Source: Jacaranda mimosifolia
Taxonomy: Eukaryota > Streptophyta > Magnoliopsida > Lamiales > Bignoniaceae
Assembly: GCA_018894105.1 (NCBI GenBank)
Contig: CM032128.1
Coordinates: forward strand, 29,163,299 to 29,227,298
DNA length: 64,000 bases
Direction of reading: 5' to 3'
Positions 48,634-62,524 of the stretch are shown in pieces; position 1 is the stretch's first letter; each line of letters opens with the position of its first letter. Both the position numbers and the translations under genes were made by a program. Below the pieces are notes generated by a model. It had not been told where the DNA came from. It did no database searches and saw nothing but the letters and a program-made list of their open reading frames with translations.

Positions 48634-49936
48634 TTATATTGCAGTGCACGAGCCTTACCCGGTCACTTTCAAATTTCAGTGCTTCCATCTCATCTTTGCT
48701 TATAATTCAATTATTTTTATTATTTTACTAGACAACATAAAGTTTTAAATAAGAATTGATAACCTGCGAGGAAAAAGAAAAAGGAAAAAAATAGTGGACG
48801 TTTTATTATCTCTAAGCCAATTATCTTCATTTTGTGAGTCCAATGCCTTAATGAAATTTGAAGTTTAAGTAGTACAAATAAAAGGAAAAAATGTAATTTG
48901 TCGCGTTCCAGGAAATATAAGTATCAAGTAAAAAGGTTAGTTATTTGAGTCAAAAATTTAATTATTGGTTGCTTCTTTTGGGCTTACTAAAGATTTATTA
49001 ATTTGCTGAGAATTATTCCTGCATTTGGAGAAAAGAAAAAGAATAGAAACTTATTCAAGTACTTTTAAGTGTTAAAGAATTAAAATATTAAATAAAAGTT
49101 ATTTTATAATTCTTTTCTCACTTCTTCCTTTCTTTCGTTCTATCATGATATTTCTTGTTTCTTTTGAAACTGGAAATAGAAAAGATGAGGGCGGGCATGG
49201 CAGCAACCACAGATGAACGTTACCAATTCAGCAAGAGCCAATATTATTTTAATAAATTGTAATTTAATATTTTATTAAAACATATACGAATATATCAATA
49301 TTTCTCTTCATTATATCATTGTATTTTCATCTAATAAATCAGAATCCACTCAAAAAGTAACTAATATATCCCAGATTAACAAATAGTACCGGCTATCATT
49401 ATAAAGTTTAATATATAGGAGATAACAATGAACCTGAAAAGCTAACAGCTGAAAAGCCAAAGAGGAAGAAGTTGACAAAGACAAGGTTAATTGCCACAGC
49501 ATATTCTGTTTTCATGCTAGAGCGAGCTCCGCTTTCTCAGTTTTCCAAACACCATTTGGCAGAAGAATGACTTGGAAGCTCTCACTCCTTTTTGTTCGTT
49601 CATCCTTGTGCCTTTTGTGCTTGATCATATCTAGCAACTTGGTATTTCTCGTTCAACTTTTGACATGAAGAATCAATCTGGGATCATGCTGTGGTAATAT
49701 TGCAAATTTCAGCAGCAATTTCGGCTAGTTTCCGGGAGGATCTACAAAATTAACCAACTTAGTCTTTCTCAAAAACTAAAATCAAGAAATAAGATGAGCA
49801 ATGCATATTCGACCTTCAACCATCTAGAAATGGGAAAATTGCCTGGGTGATTATCAATTGAATAGAATTTAATTGACCAATAGATGGAAAACATAGAAAG
49901 TGATGGGGACACAATAGTTCAAATAATAGATCATAC
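48634..49936. other. Intergenic DNA and 3' flank of TOP6B
   Basis: AT-rich with no open frame of note; the part next to 49937 is presumably TOP6B 3' UTR. Confidence 0.45.
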
Positions 49937-52900
49937 CTAATGGATAAGTCTGAAGACAAATACAGGGCTGTAAAACTCAGTGAAATTATATTCAGCTTCC
50001 AGCGGTGGAATGTATATGTCTTCCCTGGGTTCCTCGTTTACACCAGTCTGCGTTGCATATTCTAATGCCATCGCATAGTCAACCTGCAACATTATGTTAT
50101 ATGGCATTTGATAAATGATAATTAAGCAGGTGAAATCTTCAAAAAGGATAATGAGTCAGAATACAAAGAAGACATCCCTATTTTCATAACGACGGTGACC
50201 AGTAGCAGCAAGAGTTAATTGCAGGACTCATGTTAGCAATTCCTTCAAGTTCTAAATGTGACAATGCCTAGCAGCAGAAGTATAAAGAGGCGAAAGAGTT
50301 CGGGAAAAATCATTTAGTTCTGAAATAGGGTTTCAAAGTCGCATAGTGACAAAGAGACACGAGGGACTAATCTCCAAGTTTATTCCTTCAAGATGGAACA
50401 AAGCTCCAGAGTTGCAATATTGGCCTAAAGCTAAAATATAGGCAAGCCCACTGATCAAGCCTACCCAAAAGGACTTAGTGATGAACCAGATTCTTGACAA
50501 GAAAGTGAAAGGAACTTCTTACCTGTTCTACATGTTGAGCAAGTTTTTCGCGCAATGTTTCTTCTGTCACCAACTTGCCCAAAACTTGTTTAAGCAATTC
50601 AGCATCCTTATCTTCACAACGTTTTCTCTTTGAAGCATGGGTGCGAGACATCTCTTTTAATATCTCATATATAGCACCTGTGGCATTAGGAATATACCTG
50701 CGAAAGGGTAGAAATTTAGTACAAGTTTACTTTCACATAGGTCTTGTCACATATGCATCAGAAAGACTTACTTGTTCAAACTCCGTTTTCTCTCTTGCTG
50801 CTCACGAGCCTGTATTCTTTTCACTATTTTGGATTTTAGCTGGACACAGCACTGTTGAATAGCTGTCTGGAGAAATAATCTCTCTTAGGCTACCAGAAAT
50901 TCTCATACATTGGAAAGTAATTATCTACATATTCATACCTTGACAGCAGAAGCTATTTCGCTTATATCATCACCAATATACTCCTTTCCAGTTCCTTTAA
51001 AAGGAATTTTGGTGCTTACAATGCTCACAAAGACGCCGATCTTGTCTTGGGTCTGGTTGATCTTGTAACTGTTCCAACTGGGGGAAAAAAAAAGGACAAA
51101 TAATTTTTGACTGGTTATTTTTTATTTGCAGTTTCTCATCTTTTGGGTTATGTGCAACAAGCAATTACCAAATTGCAGTAGAAAAAAGATTGAAAACAAC
51201 TGAAACAATGAATAGAAGCAACAGATGGTCCTCCATGCATATCATATCCAAAGAAATAGTTTTGGAACTCATGAACATTACAGATATTGCTTTGTGTAGG
51301 AGATACTAGCGACAATATTTAATCTGAATAACTTTGTTAGTAACAGATGAAATCATGAAATAGTGTATATCTCTTACTTGATTCTCTTTACAGCAGTTCT
51401 GGTGACAACATCAGCACCTTGCTCAAACAGCAGTGGAATCCGATTAGCAAATCGGAAAATATTTAGGCCCTGAGGTCCAGCCCATGCATAAAAAATCTAA
51501 AGTCAGGTACTGCATGAACAGCAAGATAAAATCAGGAGTTTCAATTTTTTATAACTAGACTAAGATATGATGCTACAATTGCCTTTATGAAAAAGTATAA
51601 CACAGAAAGTTACATCAAAATCATATGTTATTGCCCTTATGAAAAAGTATGACGCAATGGATTAGTGATAATCAGATATGAAAAGTTATAAGTTAATCTC
51701 CTTCAGTGAAAATCTTGTAACAATTGCATTTACCTTCTCAAATAGAAAATACTATAAATGTTTCAGATGAAATGTGTCAATCCCTTAGCATGATGGTCTA
51801 TGGGCATTATTGAACTGAAGTATGCCCAGCCAAATTGCTTATATCATGGGTGCATAATGCGGGTACTCTAGGTAAATTATGGAAACAACATAATACCCAT
51901 AAGGTCTTGGCAAAGGAGAATAAGCTTCCAATTTACAAAGGATTCAATATCCAGAAATATTACACTTCTATATCACAACAACCGCTAGAATTGCCAGTAT
52001 CATGTATTTAAAATCAGATGTCAATTTGATATCTTTTTAGATGCACGCTAAATCCAGTGAACAATCAGCCTGATTTCCTTGCCAAGCTGTCCTCACAGCT
52101 CAATTTAATCATGAAACTATTTTGGACACAAAAAAGAGAAAACAAAGAAAAAGAAAACCAACCAAGCCACAATACATGACTAAGCATAGAGGAGAATCAG
52201 TCAAGGTTTAGCAAAGACACATGGCAGATATAATTTAAAACACCAGAGCTTCAACCTATTGCGTATAACACAATCATAGTCCATCTTGAATGTCCGATTT
52301 TCAATGCAACACTACCAGTTACCATATTTCAACAAAAAAATCAGCAAGGCCTGTATGTGCACAATCAACAGCACCTATATGCATAGTGAAGCAATAATAA
52401 TGAAACTAAGAAACAAAGACTGGAAATGCAACTGAAAAGGTATTTTTGAACCAAAAGAATCTGCTTTTCCAAGTGCTCTGCAGACTGTACAGATATAGTG
52501 AGAACTCACTTGTTTAACATCTTTTCCACCTAAACTAAGTCCTGCTTCCACAATGAAAGGGTGGCCTTCAAACACTTGAGCACTGCATGAGACAAACAAC
52601 AGTCATAAGTTTCTCTTTTATAATTAAAATAAAATGGCGACTGAAAAGTAGAAAAATATGCGTCCAGCGTAATGAATAAAACTACCTTCCTGAATAAGTA
52701 GCAACCATATCTGGATGTAGCTCCTTTATAATCCCTAGACGCAAATTGTATTCTCCAGCAGGACTAAGACACTGCCAGTGATCAAAGTTAATGAAATAAG
52801 TCAATAAAATAAGATCAGTAACAGAGGCAAACCCAAGGGAATTATCAAAGATGGCAAATTAATTGATACCGAAAGAAAATAAGATGATAGGTGACTGTGG

Positions 52901-55900
52901 GAACAGCAGAACTTACATCGCCACTGGGATCGTCAAACTTCGCTTGACGGAACAACTGATGGATGCGAACAATTTGCTGAGAGGTTAGAGATTTAACAGG
53001 CATTTTTGGGTCAAAATCTGGACCCATTTCCCCTGTAATATAGAACAGAGACTATAGGATACCTTTTGGAAAAGTAAGGATAATACTATATAATGTATTT
53101 CTTATGTTCTTCATTCTTACCCTCAGAAGTCATGCTTGCATTTGGGTAATTACAAGCTATACATATAAACTTTCAAAAGAGAAATAGACTTTTTTATATT
53201 TCCACTCTACCACAATAACAAAAAGCCTTTCCTTAACAGCTTGATACATGTGTTTCTCGATAAGTATTCTGCAAATAATGCCATTCCTCATCTCCGAAGA
53301 CGCTCATTTTGTGGAATTAAACATTTAGCTTAGTGCATAGGGAAAATTGATAATCCACGTAAATCATTGACTTCTGACCATAATTTATAGCATAGTACTT
53401 CAATAAGAGTGCATTTTGGCTCTATTTGATTGTATGGCAATCTTGCTCGTTCAGGCCCAAGTTATGCATAACAGAAACCCCATCCTTCATTTCAGGTATT
53501 GACAAAGAAGCATGGTTCCAATAAGTGCTAAGCTTACAGTATAACGTCTTCCAAAAGCATCCTTCCCTCCTAAGAAATTTGTGGCTTATGAAGTTTCATA
53601 CTTGGATAGTAGTCTAAAGATAGTTGTGGCAGACTTATATAAAGTTTCTTTTAGATACAACCAAAGATTAGGCAACTGGTGACCTTTGGAGAAGTTCAAA
53701 TTTTCTATGGAAGTATATTCATATAAAATGAATACAAACCAGATACAACAAATTCCCCTTGAAATAACATGGCTTGATACTTTACATTTGATCTTTCTTA
53801 GATAATTATCACACTTTGAGTCCCATCCTTATTCTAACATACACCTCCAACTTGGATAATAATAGCAACTTGGTTTGATGTACCATATTATTCATGCTAT
53901 TGATTTCTCACAAGTTTTATAAACTTTCACCAGCCTCGCATAAAAACGTCAAAAGGCATTCCATTGCTTCAGATTATAGCAATAGAAATATTAAATTATC
54001 CACTTAAATGCAACATGGACACTTTTTTTCATATATCAACAACCTTGCAAATGTCATCATTGTTATCCTCAAATGACAACAATCAGTTTCATGTCTTACC
54101 AATTAAACGCTCAGCATAGGACTTCCCAACATTCACAAATTCATGTTGAAGAAATTGCAGAAGATTCTGTTTTGAAGTTTCAGCAATAAGTCTTTTTATC
54201 AAAAGCAAATCAACCGCTGATGGATGGTACTTGGTCTCAAGAGGAGCTGGAGGCATTATATCCGTCCTCCTAGCAAATCTCACTGTGACATTTTTACTGC
54301 CAGCATAAACAAAAAGAAAATTATGTCACCTTATCTGAATAAGATATTAAGACAATGCAAAGAGGGGCTGCAAACGTGCACAGAGGGAGAGGAGAAAGTA
54401 CTCTGGAGATTCTGACAGAAACTTGAACAGAAATTGTGCATATGGAGTTATGACAGCCATTTGACGCATGTAATGCAGTATTTTGGACTGTAGAAGCAAG
54501 GAAAATTCGTAAAACAAAGGAACCAGTGCCATCATAAGAAACTGAGACTCAGGTCAGAGTTGATATATTGAATCATACACGATATGTTGTCCAGTTCCCC
54601 TCAATTACTATCTGGATTTCAGCTCCATGCCATCTTTCCTCATTCTCTCTTTTTTCATGTACATGAATGTGAGGAATATTCCTGAAAATTAATGAATTGC
54701 AACACCATCACTTTTCCCTGCCAGAAATGTCTAGCAAAATCCAACAAGATTCTAGTGTCAACATCTGCAGATACATTTGCCATACCTATTAATATCTATA
54801 TCTAGTCTGCAAAATGATGAATAATTTTGGCCCTTCATTGATGAAAGGATTTCAATGGGCAGTCCAGTACTCATCTTGGACCAAATAAGTGCCTGCAACA
54901 GAGTAACATAGATTAAAGCCTCCATGAAAGGGAGCAACATATATTATACTGGAAGTAAAGCTGCCAATTGACAGTATCATCATATAACGCTGCAAATTTA
55001 GCCACATTCCAGAAACAGAAATAGATTATTATGCTTATAAAAGAATTATATGCACACATTAGCATTTATTTCTGGAACATACCATCTTTGCACCAAGTCC
55101 AAACTTTCCACGCGTCTGTTTTAAACCATACTTAGTTCCAGAGAGAACTGCACAGACACTACTCTTAGAACGACGAAAACAAAAAGAAAATATAGAAATA
55201 TTACAAAGAGAAATTTTACAATTCCATGTACAACTCTGAGCAAGATAGGCAGAAATTTTTCACAAAGAATATAAGCAATTTACGACAATCAGTGAAGGAA
55301 ACTAAAAAAGGTATGCGAATCAGATTCAAAACCTCGCCCAAACATATTTGGAATATCATCATGTGGCATTCCTCTTCCATTATCCTACATAATGCAATTG
55401 AAAGATATTTATGAAGAGAATTTCATACTACTGTTCTGTGTCCACGAAATTTAAATTGCTAAAGATGAGTTAATACTTGCATAATTGGCAAAGCAATCGC
55501 ACGGGAGTATATGGAGTGAAATGATGTGCACCTTACAAATGACCCTATAATATGAGGCCTCACGACTCTTTAAGGGCTTCACAGCATTTGGTGCTTTGGC
55601 TTTCTTTCCAAGAGCAGCATTCTTTGCCTGAGCCTCTTGAAGACGAGCTTCCTTGGCAAGTCTTTTCTGAAGTTAAGAATCTAACAAAATCCTTAGACAA
55701 CGAGTGGACTACCTCCCGAGCTACCAACTTTTGTAAGCATTTTTCACACACATTATTATGGAGTCTAACCATGATACATTCAGATAAATTGAACTAAAAA
55801 TAATTTCACCTCACGAGCCTTGGCTGTCTCAAAATCATCATACAGCTCTTCATCAACACGTTCACGGTCAGCAAGACCAATCATGGAATTGAATTTGCTT

Positions 55901-56577
55901 CTCCCAATCTCTTCACTTGAACAATCCATCAATGAGCATCAGCTATAGTAAATGTCTAATCCTTATCTAACTGAAAGATACACATAGCAATACTTACACT
56001 GTTATTTCTATAACGGGAAGTTCAGAGATCGACTCAGCTGAATCAAGTGCATTTTCAACAAGCTCTCTAACAGTAGTGTACAAGCACTTTCCTGGCTGAG
56101 AAAACATGAAAGATGGATAAGGAATAGGAAACTTGAAAACCAAGATTTCTAATGTAAAAGGTTACAGAATACAAAGTGAGAGAAACTGAATTGGTCATCT
56201 AAAAGTTGGTAACAGTCTTCCGCCCTGCTCTCCCTTCTTTCCCTCCCTCTCTCTTACAGCAATCAAATTCAATTCAATACAAAGAAATGATAACTTAAGT
56301 CAAATACATATAAACCTCACGTTGTCAAAACCAGCAATATTCTTGTTATCAGCAAAGAACTCGGCCGGAGATTCTGCCAAAATAAGAAACACCACAAGCA
56401 TTCAATTTTACAAACACATACAGACATTCAAATGAAACGCAAGAAAGTACATATTCAAGCTAGGATTTGACAAAGCGTACTTTGTTTGAGAAGTTGAGCA
56501 TCTTTAGGCTTTCTCGGTGTTTTCGATTTTGACTTCTTTGTTTCCGTCGGGCTCTCACTGCTTCCTCCCATTTCCAT
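49937..56577 (-). CDS. TOP6B: DNA topoisomerase 6 subunit B
   Basis: Nineteen exons, all GT-AG with matching phase: 56481-56577, 56321-56373, 55998-56095, 55810-55915, 55532-55666, 55333-55384, 55083-55147, 54786-54892, 54579-54681, 54402-54487, 54100-54296, 52917-53032, 52686-52771, 52510-52582, 51378-51469, 50939-51077, 50772-50866, 50523-50697, 49937-50083; 673 residues, near the roughly 670 of Arabidopsis TOP6B (BIN3/HYP6/RHL3). The GHKL ATPase is visible: N-box RELVENALDSAE, CKDNGRGMPHDD, FGRVLSGTKYG, GKFGLGAKMA. A transducer-type region follows, with QVFEGHPFIVEAGLSLGG. With the SPO11-like A subunit it forms the ATP-dependent type IIB topoisomerase needed for endoreduplication in plants. 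The start at 56577 (MEMGGSS) has an in-frame alternative at 56571 (MGGSS). Intact. Confidence 0.97.
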
Positions 56578-56840
56578 GTTCGCCCGAATTCAGACACACA
56601 GTGGTGCCCTCGAATAATAGGGGTTTTCTTCTTGCCGCTTCCTTGGAGTCCCTTCTCCCGCGCGATTATTCACTCCAATTCCTAAAGCACTACAAAGTCG
56701 CGTCGTTATTTAGGACAGGAAAGCATAAATCGCTGTTCCCCTTATTTCAGTGAAAATACTGTTGCTCATGTGGTGGGCTGCGCAGTTCTAATTCTGTAAT
56801 GGTTTGGGCCATGGGTATGGGTTCTATTCTAATCATCTTA

Positions 56841-57259
56841 CGGCCCGTTTGGTTTTATTTCCAAATGCCATTTCCATTTACAGCCATTTCTAAAAGTTAA
56901 AAAGTTATGTAATGTGATGTGAAAATAAAAATATATTTGGATGAAATGTTGGAAAGTAATGATTATAATAGTTTGTAAGATTGAAAAGTATGTTAATTTA
57001 TATTTTTTATATTTAAAAAGATTTATTTTTTAAAATATATATATATTTTATTAATTTAAAAATGATAATGGATAACTTTATGTCAAATCAAATTTGAATT
57101 TGATTAATATGTAATAGGATAATAGGGTAGGTTTAGAAATAAATTTTGGGAAGAAAATATGTACTTTTTCTATTGAAAATTGTGAGAAAGTGTTTGTTTT
57201 CAATTTCCATTGCCACAATAAAATGAAAAGGGTGCATGGAAATGAAACCAAACGGCCTG
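56841..57259. mobile_element. PIF/Harbinger-like MITE, copy A
   Basis: A 419-bp element between TTA duplications (56838-56840, 57260-57262). Ends CGGCCCGTTTGGTTTTATTT and AAATGAAACCAAACGGCCTG are inverted repeats with a few mismatches. A diverged copy with the same internal order lies at about 58934-59327. Confidence 0.88.
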
Positions 57260-57262
57260 TTA

Positions 57263-58933
57263 GGATTTGGGGTCTTCACTAAATAAAATTGGTAACTATA
57301 TGCTTCCTTAGAATTGATTTATTGAATGTCCAATCAATTTATTTATTTTTAATTCATTATCAAATAATTTAATAAAAACAAGATTAATATACAAAATACT
57401 TTACCTTCAAAGACTTATAATAATAAAATTGAGAACTTATTAATATAATAATCCAGCCAAAATATTGTGTTGTAACAACTGACGTATAAATATGGATTAA
57501 GAAAGTACAACTGTGCCTAAAGTGTGAATTTACGAAGTTAAAATTTTATTTAATTTTTTTGAGCAAGAAATATATTTTCGGTGTGCTTTGTAGATTAATG
57601 AAAAATTAAATCATGGGACTTATGAGGCGAGGCTGACTGGTTGTATTTTAAAACTATCTTCTTTTATTTTATACTATTTCAAATGTAAAAAATACGACTA
57701 TCCCATTTTTAATAAAATGTCATATCTTTTTGTTCTTATATGTATTGCTATCATTTTCAACCTAAAATATCTACTAGATTAAAAATAACTAAAATTCATT
57801 TACTGATAAATAATATTTTTCTATCATTCTGAAATAATGACACATGTACTAAATGTAATAATAATTTTTTATTCAAATATAATTCATAAATTAATTAAAT
57901 AATAATTTTTCCCTAACTCTTAATAGTGGGTTATATTAAATTCAATAATAATTTTTATTCATTTTAATTTAATTTATAAGACAAAAAATATTGTTGTCAG
58001 TTCACCTTATTTTAAAACTTCTATATTACTAATCAAATCATGCTTTCATTTCACACGAAAATCAATACTAAAAATAGAGAATGAAATGAAAAACACAATC
58101 ACTTCATTGATTTCATAACTTGACGGGAAAGAAAGTTTTATTTGGCAAAGAAATGCGAAAAATCTCCTAATTCAATAGGGCTTAGGAATGATACAGGTGA
58201 AGTTGGTAGATATAAAAATTTCAATTGTACTGTCTCAATATAATTCAATTTTATCAATAATACTGTGAATGATGGTTTAATAGATTTTGCATTGAAGTTA
58301 TGGACAAAGTTGGAGCAATTGCAGTTTTGGATCTTCAAGAGATTTAATTTTATATATTTGTCATTTTTGAGTTAGGACTTCTATTATAGGAGTAATGTTA
58401 CAATTTTCTCTTATAAATAAAAGTATTTTTTTAATTACTTAAGGCACATTCATTGTACTTGTAACACAGCCATTAAAAATTACGAGTGGGTCGATACAAA
58501 TAATTTGAACTTTGAAGTGTTCATTGATAACTTTAAGAATGATTATAGAAGATATTTTTTATTTTGGATTTGAGTACAAATTTAGAGTATATATTATACC
58601 AGTCAATTTCTCTCATAGTAGAATAGCGACAACTCTCATAAAGATACACAAAGTTTGCAAACATAAATTTGGAGTTTTTTTAATTTCTAATATGTCGAGT
58701 ATTAATTTTTATAGTTAAACAAACTAGTTTTAATTTTGTGAATTTTCAATATATTAAAGCTCTCACCCCCTCATATGAGTTGCATGAGCTTGGAATAAAA
58801 ATTTTAAATCGACCCGGCCTAAATAAGAAAGGGAAATTTTCTAAAGAAAACCCAAAAGTAAGAAGGACAGTAGCATGTTCTTTTAGTGTAAGACCAGAGA
58901 TATATCATTTACTTGACAAATCTACTTGATGTT
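57263..58933. other. AT-rich intergenic DNA
   Basis: No coding signal beyond short chance frames; no element boundaries found. Confidence 0.5.
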
Positions 58934-59327
58934 GCTAAATTTGGTTTTATTTCCACAACTGTTTTCAGTTTTCATGCATTTTCTAAAAATTGAAAAAAAA
59001 GTTAAGAAATAAAAATGAAAATTGAAATGTATTTATATGAAATATTGAAAAGTAATTATTAGAGTAGCTATAGGGTTGAAAAGTATGTTGATTTATATTT
59101 GTTTATATTTAAATAGAATTAATTTTTAAAATATATGTATATTTTATTAATTTTAAAATAATAATGAGTATTTTATATTAAATTAAACTCGAATTTGATT
59201 GATGCGAAGTAGAATGACAAAGTAAATTTAGAAAGAATTTTAAATAAAAATCAATAGGAAATGATAGTTTCTATTTTTTATTTTCAAATGAAAATAGAAA
59301 CACCTCGTGAGAATGAAATCAAACCTG
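58934..59327. mobile_element. PIF/Harbinger-like MITE, diverged copy B of the 56841 element
   Basis: Starts near AAATTTGGTTTTATTTCC and ends near GAATGAAATCAAACCTG. The interior runs parallel to copy A (GTTGAAAAGTATGTTGATTT, TTTTATTAATTT, CTCGAATTTGATTGATG). Terminal bases are eroded and the target duplication is not clear, so the limits are approximate. Confidence 0.7.
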
Positions 59328-59463
59328 TAATAATATCATTTCCACCGTTTCGTCCTTTTCTTTTTGACCCTTTCTCGAGAAATCCCAGCAACCCTTCGTC
59401 CTCAGCGTTTGGGGTTCAATTCAAAAGAAAAAAAAAAGGTTTGGGGTTCAATTAATTTCTCAA

Positions 59464-60382
59464 TAGGCTTGTCAATTGGTCGAATTCGGATCGCATCATG
59501 TTAGATTCGAATCCGAATCCGATAATAATATACCATATTCGAATCCGATTCAAGATCCTATAGGATCTTGAACTGTTATAATCATATTCAGATCCATATA
59601 AAATTTGGATATCCGAAAAAAGATTCGAATCTGAATACTCCCAAAAATCATATAATTGTTATTTTTCTAAAAAATTAGTAGAATTTGAATCCAAAACATT
59701 CATCCTTAAAAAAAAGATACACACAACATATTAACGAATAAATTTTCAAATCTATTTATCATATAAAAGCAATAATAGAATATAATTTAATCACATTCAT
59801 TTATCATATCATTGTATTTTAGGTTCTGCTGCTGATAATAATACTTAGTTGACATTATAAATGCATATATACTTGATTTTTCAATCAATTAATTATAAAC
59901 TTAAAGTTTTATAAAAAAAGAAATTCATTTCAATCAAATTGAGATTTGCATTGCATTCTTTTATATCACAACATTCAAACTCCTGCTCATTATTTTTCCT
60001 GCATCATTTTTTATTATAAAAATAGAGAAACAAGCGATGCAATTATGATGTAGATAACCTCCAAATCTAACATTTTATATGAAAAATCAACTGATTTGAT
60101 ATATTACATAGAAGCTCATTATTTTTTTTGTCCAAAAATTCATTTTGGCGTTGCTATAGAACCTTACGTATATATATGTATAATACTATATGTATACATA
60201 TAATACTATATATTCGGATTCAGATTATTAATGGATTGGATCGAGTCAAATTCATATTCGCTCCATTTATTTTGAATTATGAATTTTTTTAATCGAATCA
60301 TATCCATCGAATCTTTTATCTGTTAAAGATCCTGATTTATCGAATCGGATTCAGATTAAAATCCGCTCCATTGACAACCCAA
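59464..60382. mobile_element. Non-autonomous hAT-like element with TCGAATCCGA subterminal repeats
   Basis: Left end TAGGCTTGTCAATTGG pairs with right end CCATTGACAACCCAA. An 8-bp TTTCTCAA flanks both sides, inside a longer 12-bp identity AATTTCTCAATA (59454-59465 and 60381-60392). Both subterminal zones are packed with CGAATCCGAAT/ATTCGGATTC words in both orientations; a palindrome AAGATCCTATAGGATCTT is near 59550. About 0.9 kb, no transposase. Confidence 0.75.
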
Positions 60383-60392
60383 TTTCTCAATA

Positions 60393-61025
60393 TATTAGGA
60401 CAAAACCCGAAACGTGCCAAATGCCAATGGATTGATTGAATTCTGATAGGGCCTTGTGTGGATCAATATTCAAATTATATAATCCAATACAGTATTCGTC
60501 CATATCAATAATTCCCACGATTAATTTATGAGAGTTGGTAGAAAAATAGATCGAGGCCTGGGGAAAGAAGTGTGGAGGCTCTTTATTTGGTGAAGATTGC
60601 AATTCTAGCAATCTGCTATTCATCTTCGTCTTATGTGAGTGATAGTGACAATAGGATCACTAACGTCGCATTTGGGCCATCACGCGAAAGAAATGGACTT
60701 TCCCACCATATGCCAACTTTAGCCTTGTTGGCAATTGTGATGATAAGTATCGAGGATAGGAATGGTGTCATTATTTAATATTATTACCAATTTTGGCGCA
60801 TTGAGTATGTGTATTAAAAATTTTACAATATAAAAATAAATAAAATATTTAAGTTTTTATTTTATTAGAAATTTTAATACTTCTAACATATTTACTTTTA
60901 AAATTTTAAAATAAATAAAAAAATTAAAATGAAGTAAAATAATAAAACAAAAAAAAATTATTAGAAAAAAAATTAGAGCAAGGGTAAAAAAGAAAATAAA
61001 ACTACCATATTGATGAAGGTAAGAA
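60393..61025. other. Intergenic DNA, no gene seen
   Basis: Short open frames on both strands (for example around 60387-60778) show no domain. The right half is very AT-rich. Confidence 0.45.
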
Positions 61026-61029
61026 TTGT

Positions 61030-61775
61030 TTAATGAGTGTGTTGAACTGAAGTCCAATATGGTCGACCTGGTGGAGGTCGAGGAGAGTGTTTTCAATGTA
61101 AGGAGATCGAGTCTTGCGATCAACAGCAAACGTCAGGCTAGTCGAGGTGTCATTGGGTAAGGCACTTTAACGCTCAAGTCAGTATATATCGACTAGAAGA
61201 TAGAGCAGCAGAGTGAGAGCTTTAGAGTGATGAATGTCATACCTTGCTAAAGGCTGGTAATGGGGTATTTATATCCTTCTCAGTAGGGTTGATATATCCA
61301 TGGTGCCCTTACTGAGCAGGAAATGTTTTGTCCTTACTTGAGGTCATTTGAGTCATCTCCAACTTGTATACTATTCCAGGTGGCACTGCTTAGGACAAGG
61401 TGGTACATTAGAGACACGCTTTGGCCTGACGTGGTTGGAAAAGGTGGTACGAATGGTGGCATGCGTCATTAATGCAAAGGCACGCCGCCTGGCATACCAT
61501 CCCATGCGGCTAAGAGGTTGTCACCTCTTCTCGACCTCTACGGTCGAGATAAATGCTTCTAGCAAGATATCTCCTCATATTCTGGTCAACAAGGTGTAGC
61601 GCTATTGCATTTGGTTCTCTTTGTCGAGTGACAGACTGCACATCTTGGTGGTAGTTGACCATAGTTTGGTCAACCGATTGAGCATTGGCATCCGTCATGG
61701 TGGATAATGCCCATGAGGTCGAATGGTAGTCGATAGGTTGGACCTGTAGGTAATTGGGCTGTCTCACACCACATC
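61030..61775 (-). mobile_element. LTR fragment, probably Ty3/gypsy, minus orientation
   Basis: On the minus strand this reads like an LTR: repeated GTCGA/TCGAC words, a TATA-like GGATATAAATACCCC (about 61262-61276), then GACTTGAGCGTTAAAGTGCC, a pattern I associate with the R/U5 region of plant Ty3/gypsy LTRs, ending about ACTTCAGTTCAACA. Base composition is much richer in GC than the neighbours. No target-site duplication or second LTR was found, so limits are approximate and it may be a solo LTR or truncated. Confidence 0.6.
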
Positions 61776-61907
61776 TCTAACATAATCGAGTGTTGTTAGG
61801 ATGGGCCTATTAGGCTATCCCATATCACATATCATTATTTTTTCCTATGGGGTTGATTTTGTCAACTTATAAAATGACATACACCGGGATCGTCAACCTT
61901 TATATAT

Positions 61908-62520
61908 ACTAGCAATTTTAGCATGCTCAATGCATGTGCTAAAATGATTGAGTGTACCAAAATTCATAGATTTTTATTCACTTTTTTAAATGTTACGATA
62001 ATTTTTAATATTTTCAATGCATTTATTCAAAATTTTGTGATAAATACAAGGAGGGGGGGGGGACTAAGAAGGAAAAAGAAAAAAATTGGACAAAAAAAAT
62101 ATGAAAGAAGAGAAAAGGTGACTATCTAAGTAATTATGAAAATTAAAAAATAAAAATGAGGCATTTTAGGAAAGTATTTGAAAATACACAAAAATGAGGT
62201 GGACACTTTATTAATAGTATAGATATAAATACTAGCAACTTTAGCACACTAACACTTTTACATTATAAAATAAATAAAATATTTATTTATCTTTTTTATA
62301 TGTTAGTATTTTTTTTAATTTTTTAATGTACTTATTTAAATCTTTTGGATAACAGAAAAAAAAAAAGAAGAAAAAGTAAACAATTAGAGAGAAAAAAAAA
62401 GTAGAGAGAAGAAAAGGAAGAAAAAAAAAAAAAAAGACACACTAACTCAGCAGTTATAAACTTATAATTAAGAACTAGAAAATACATATTTAAAATAGAG
62501 TAATACAAATCTAAATATGA
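61908..62520. repeat. Two diverged tandem AT-rich repeats beginning ACTAGCAA(C/T)TTTAGCA
   Basis: A unit starting TATACTAGCAATTTTAGCA (about 61908) recurs as AATACTAGCAACTTTAGCA (about 62228). Each is followed by a similar order: A/T-rich part with TTTAATGTACTTATTTAAA-like words, a purine-rich GAGAGAAAAA tract, and a closing AAATGAG-like part. A nine-base G run is near 62053. Possibly remnants of one mobile repeat family; class unknown. Confidence 0.5.
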
Positions 62521-62524
62521 GTTA

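Noticed and set aside
61030..61900. Extending the 61-kb LTR to a full solo LTR with the GAGTG words on either side
   Set aside because: The right-hand GAGTG does not follow a CA end, so it does not qualify as a target-site duplication.
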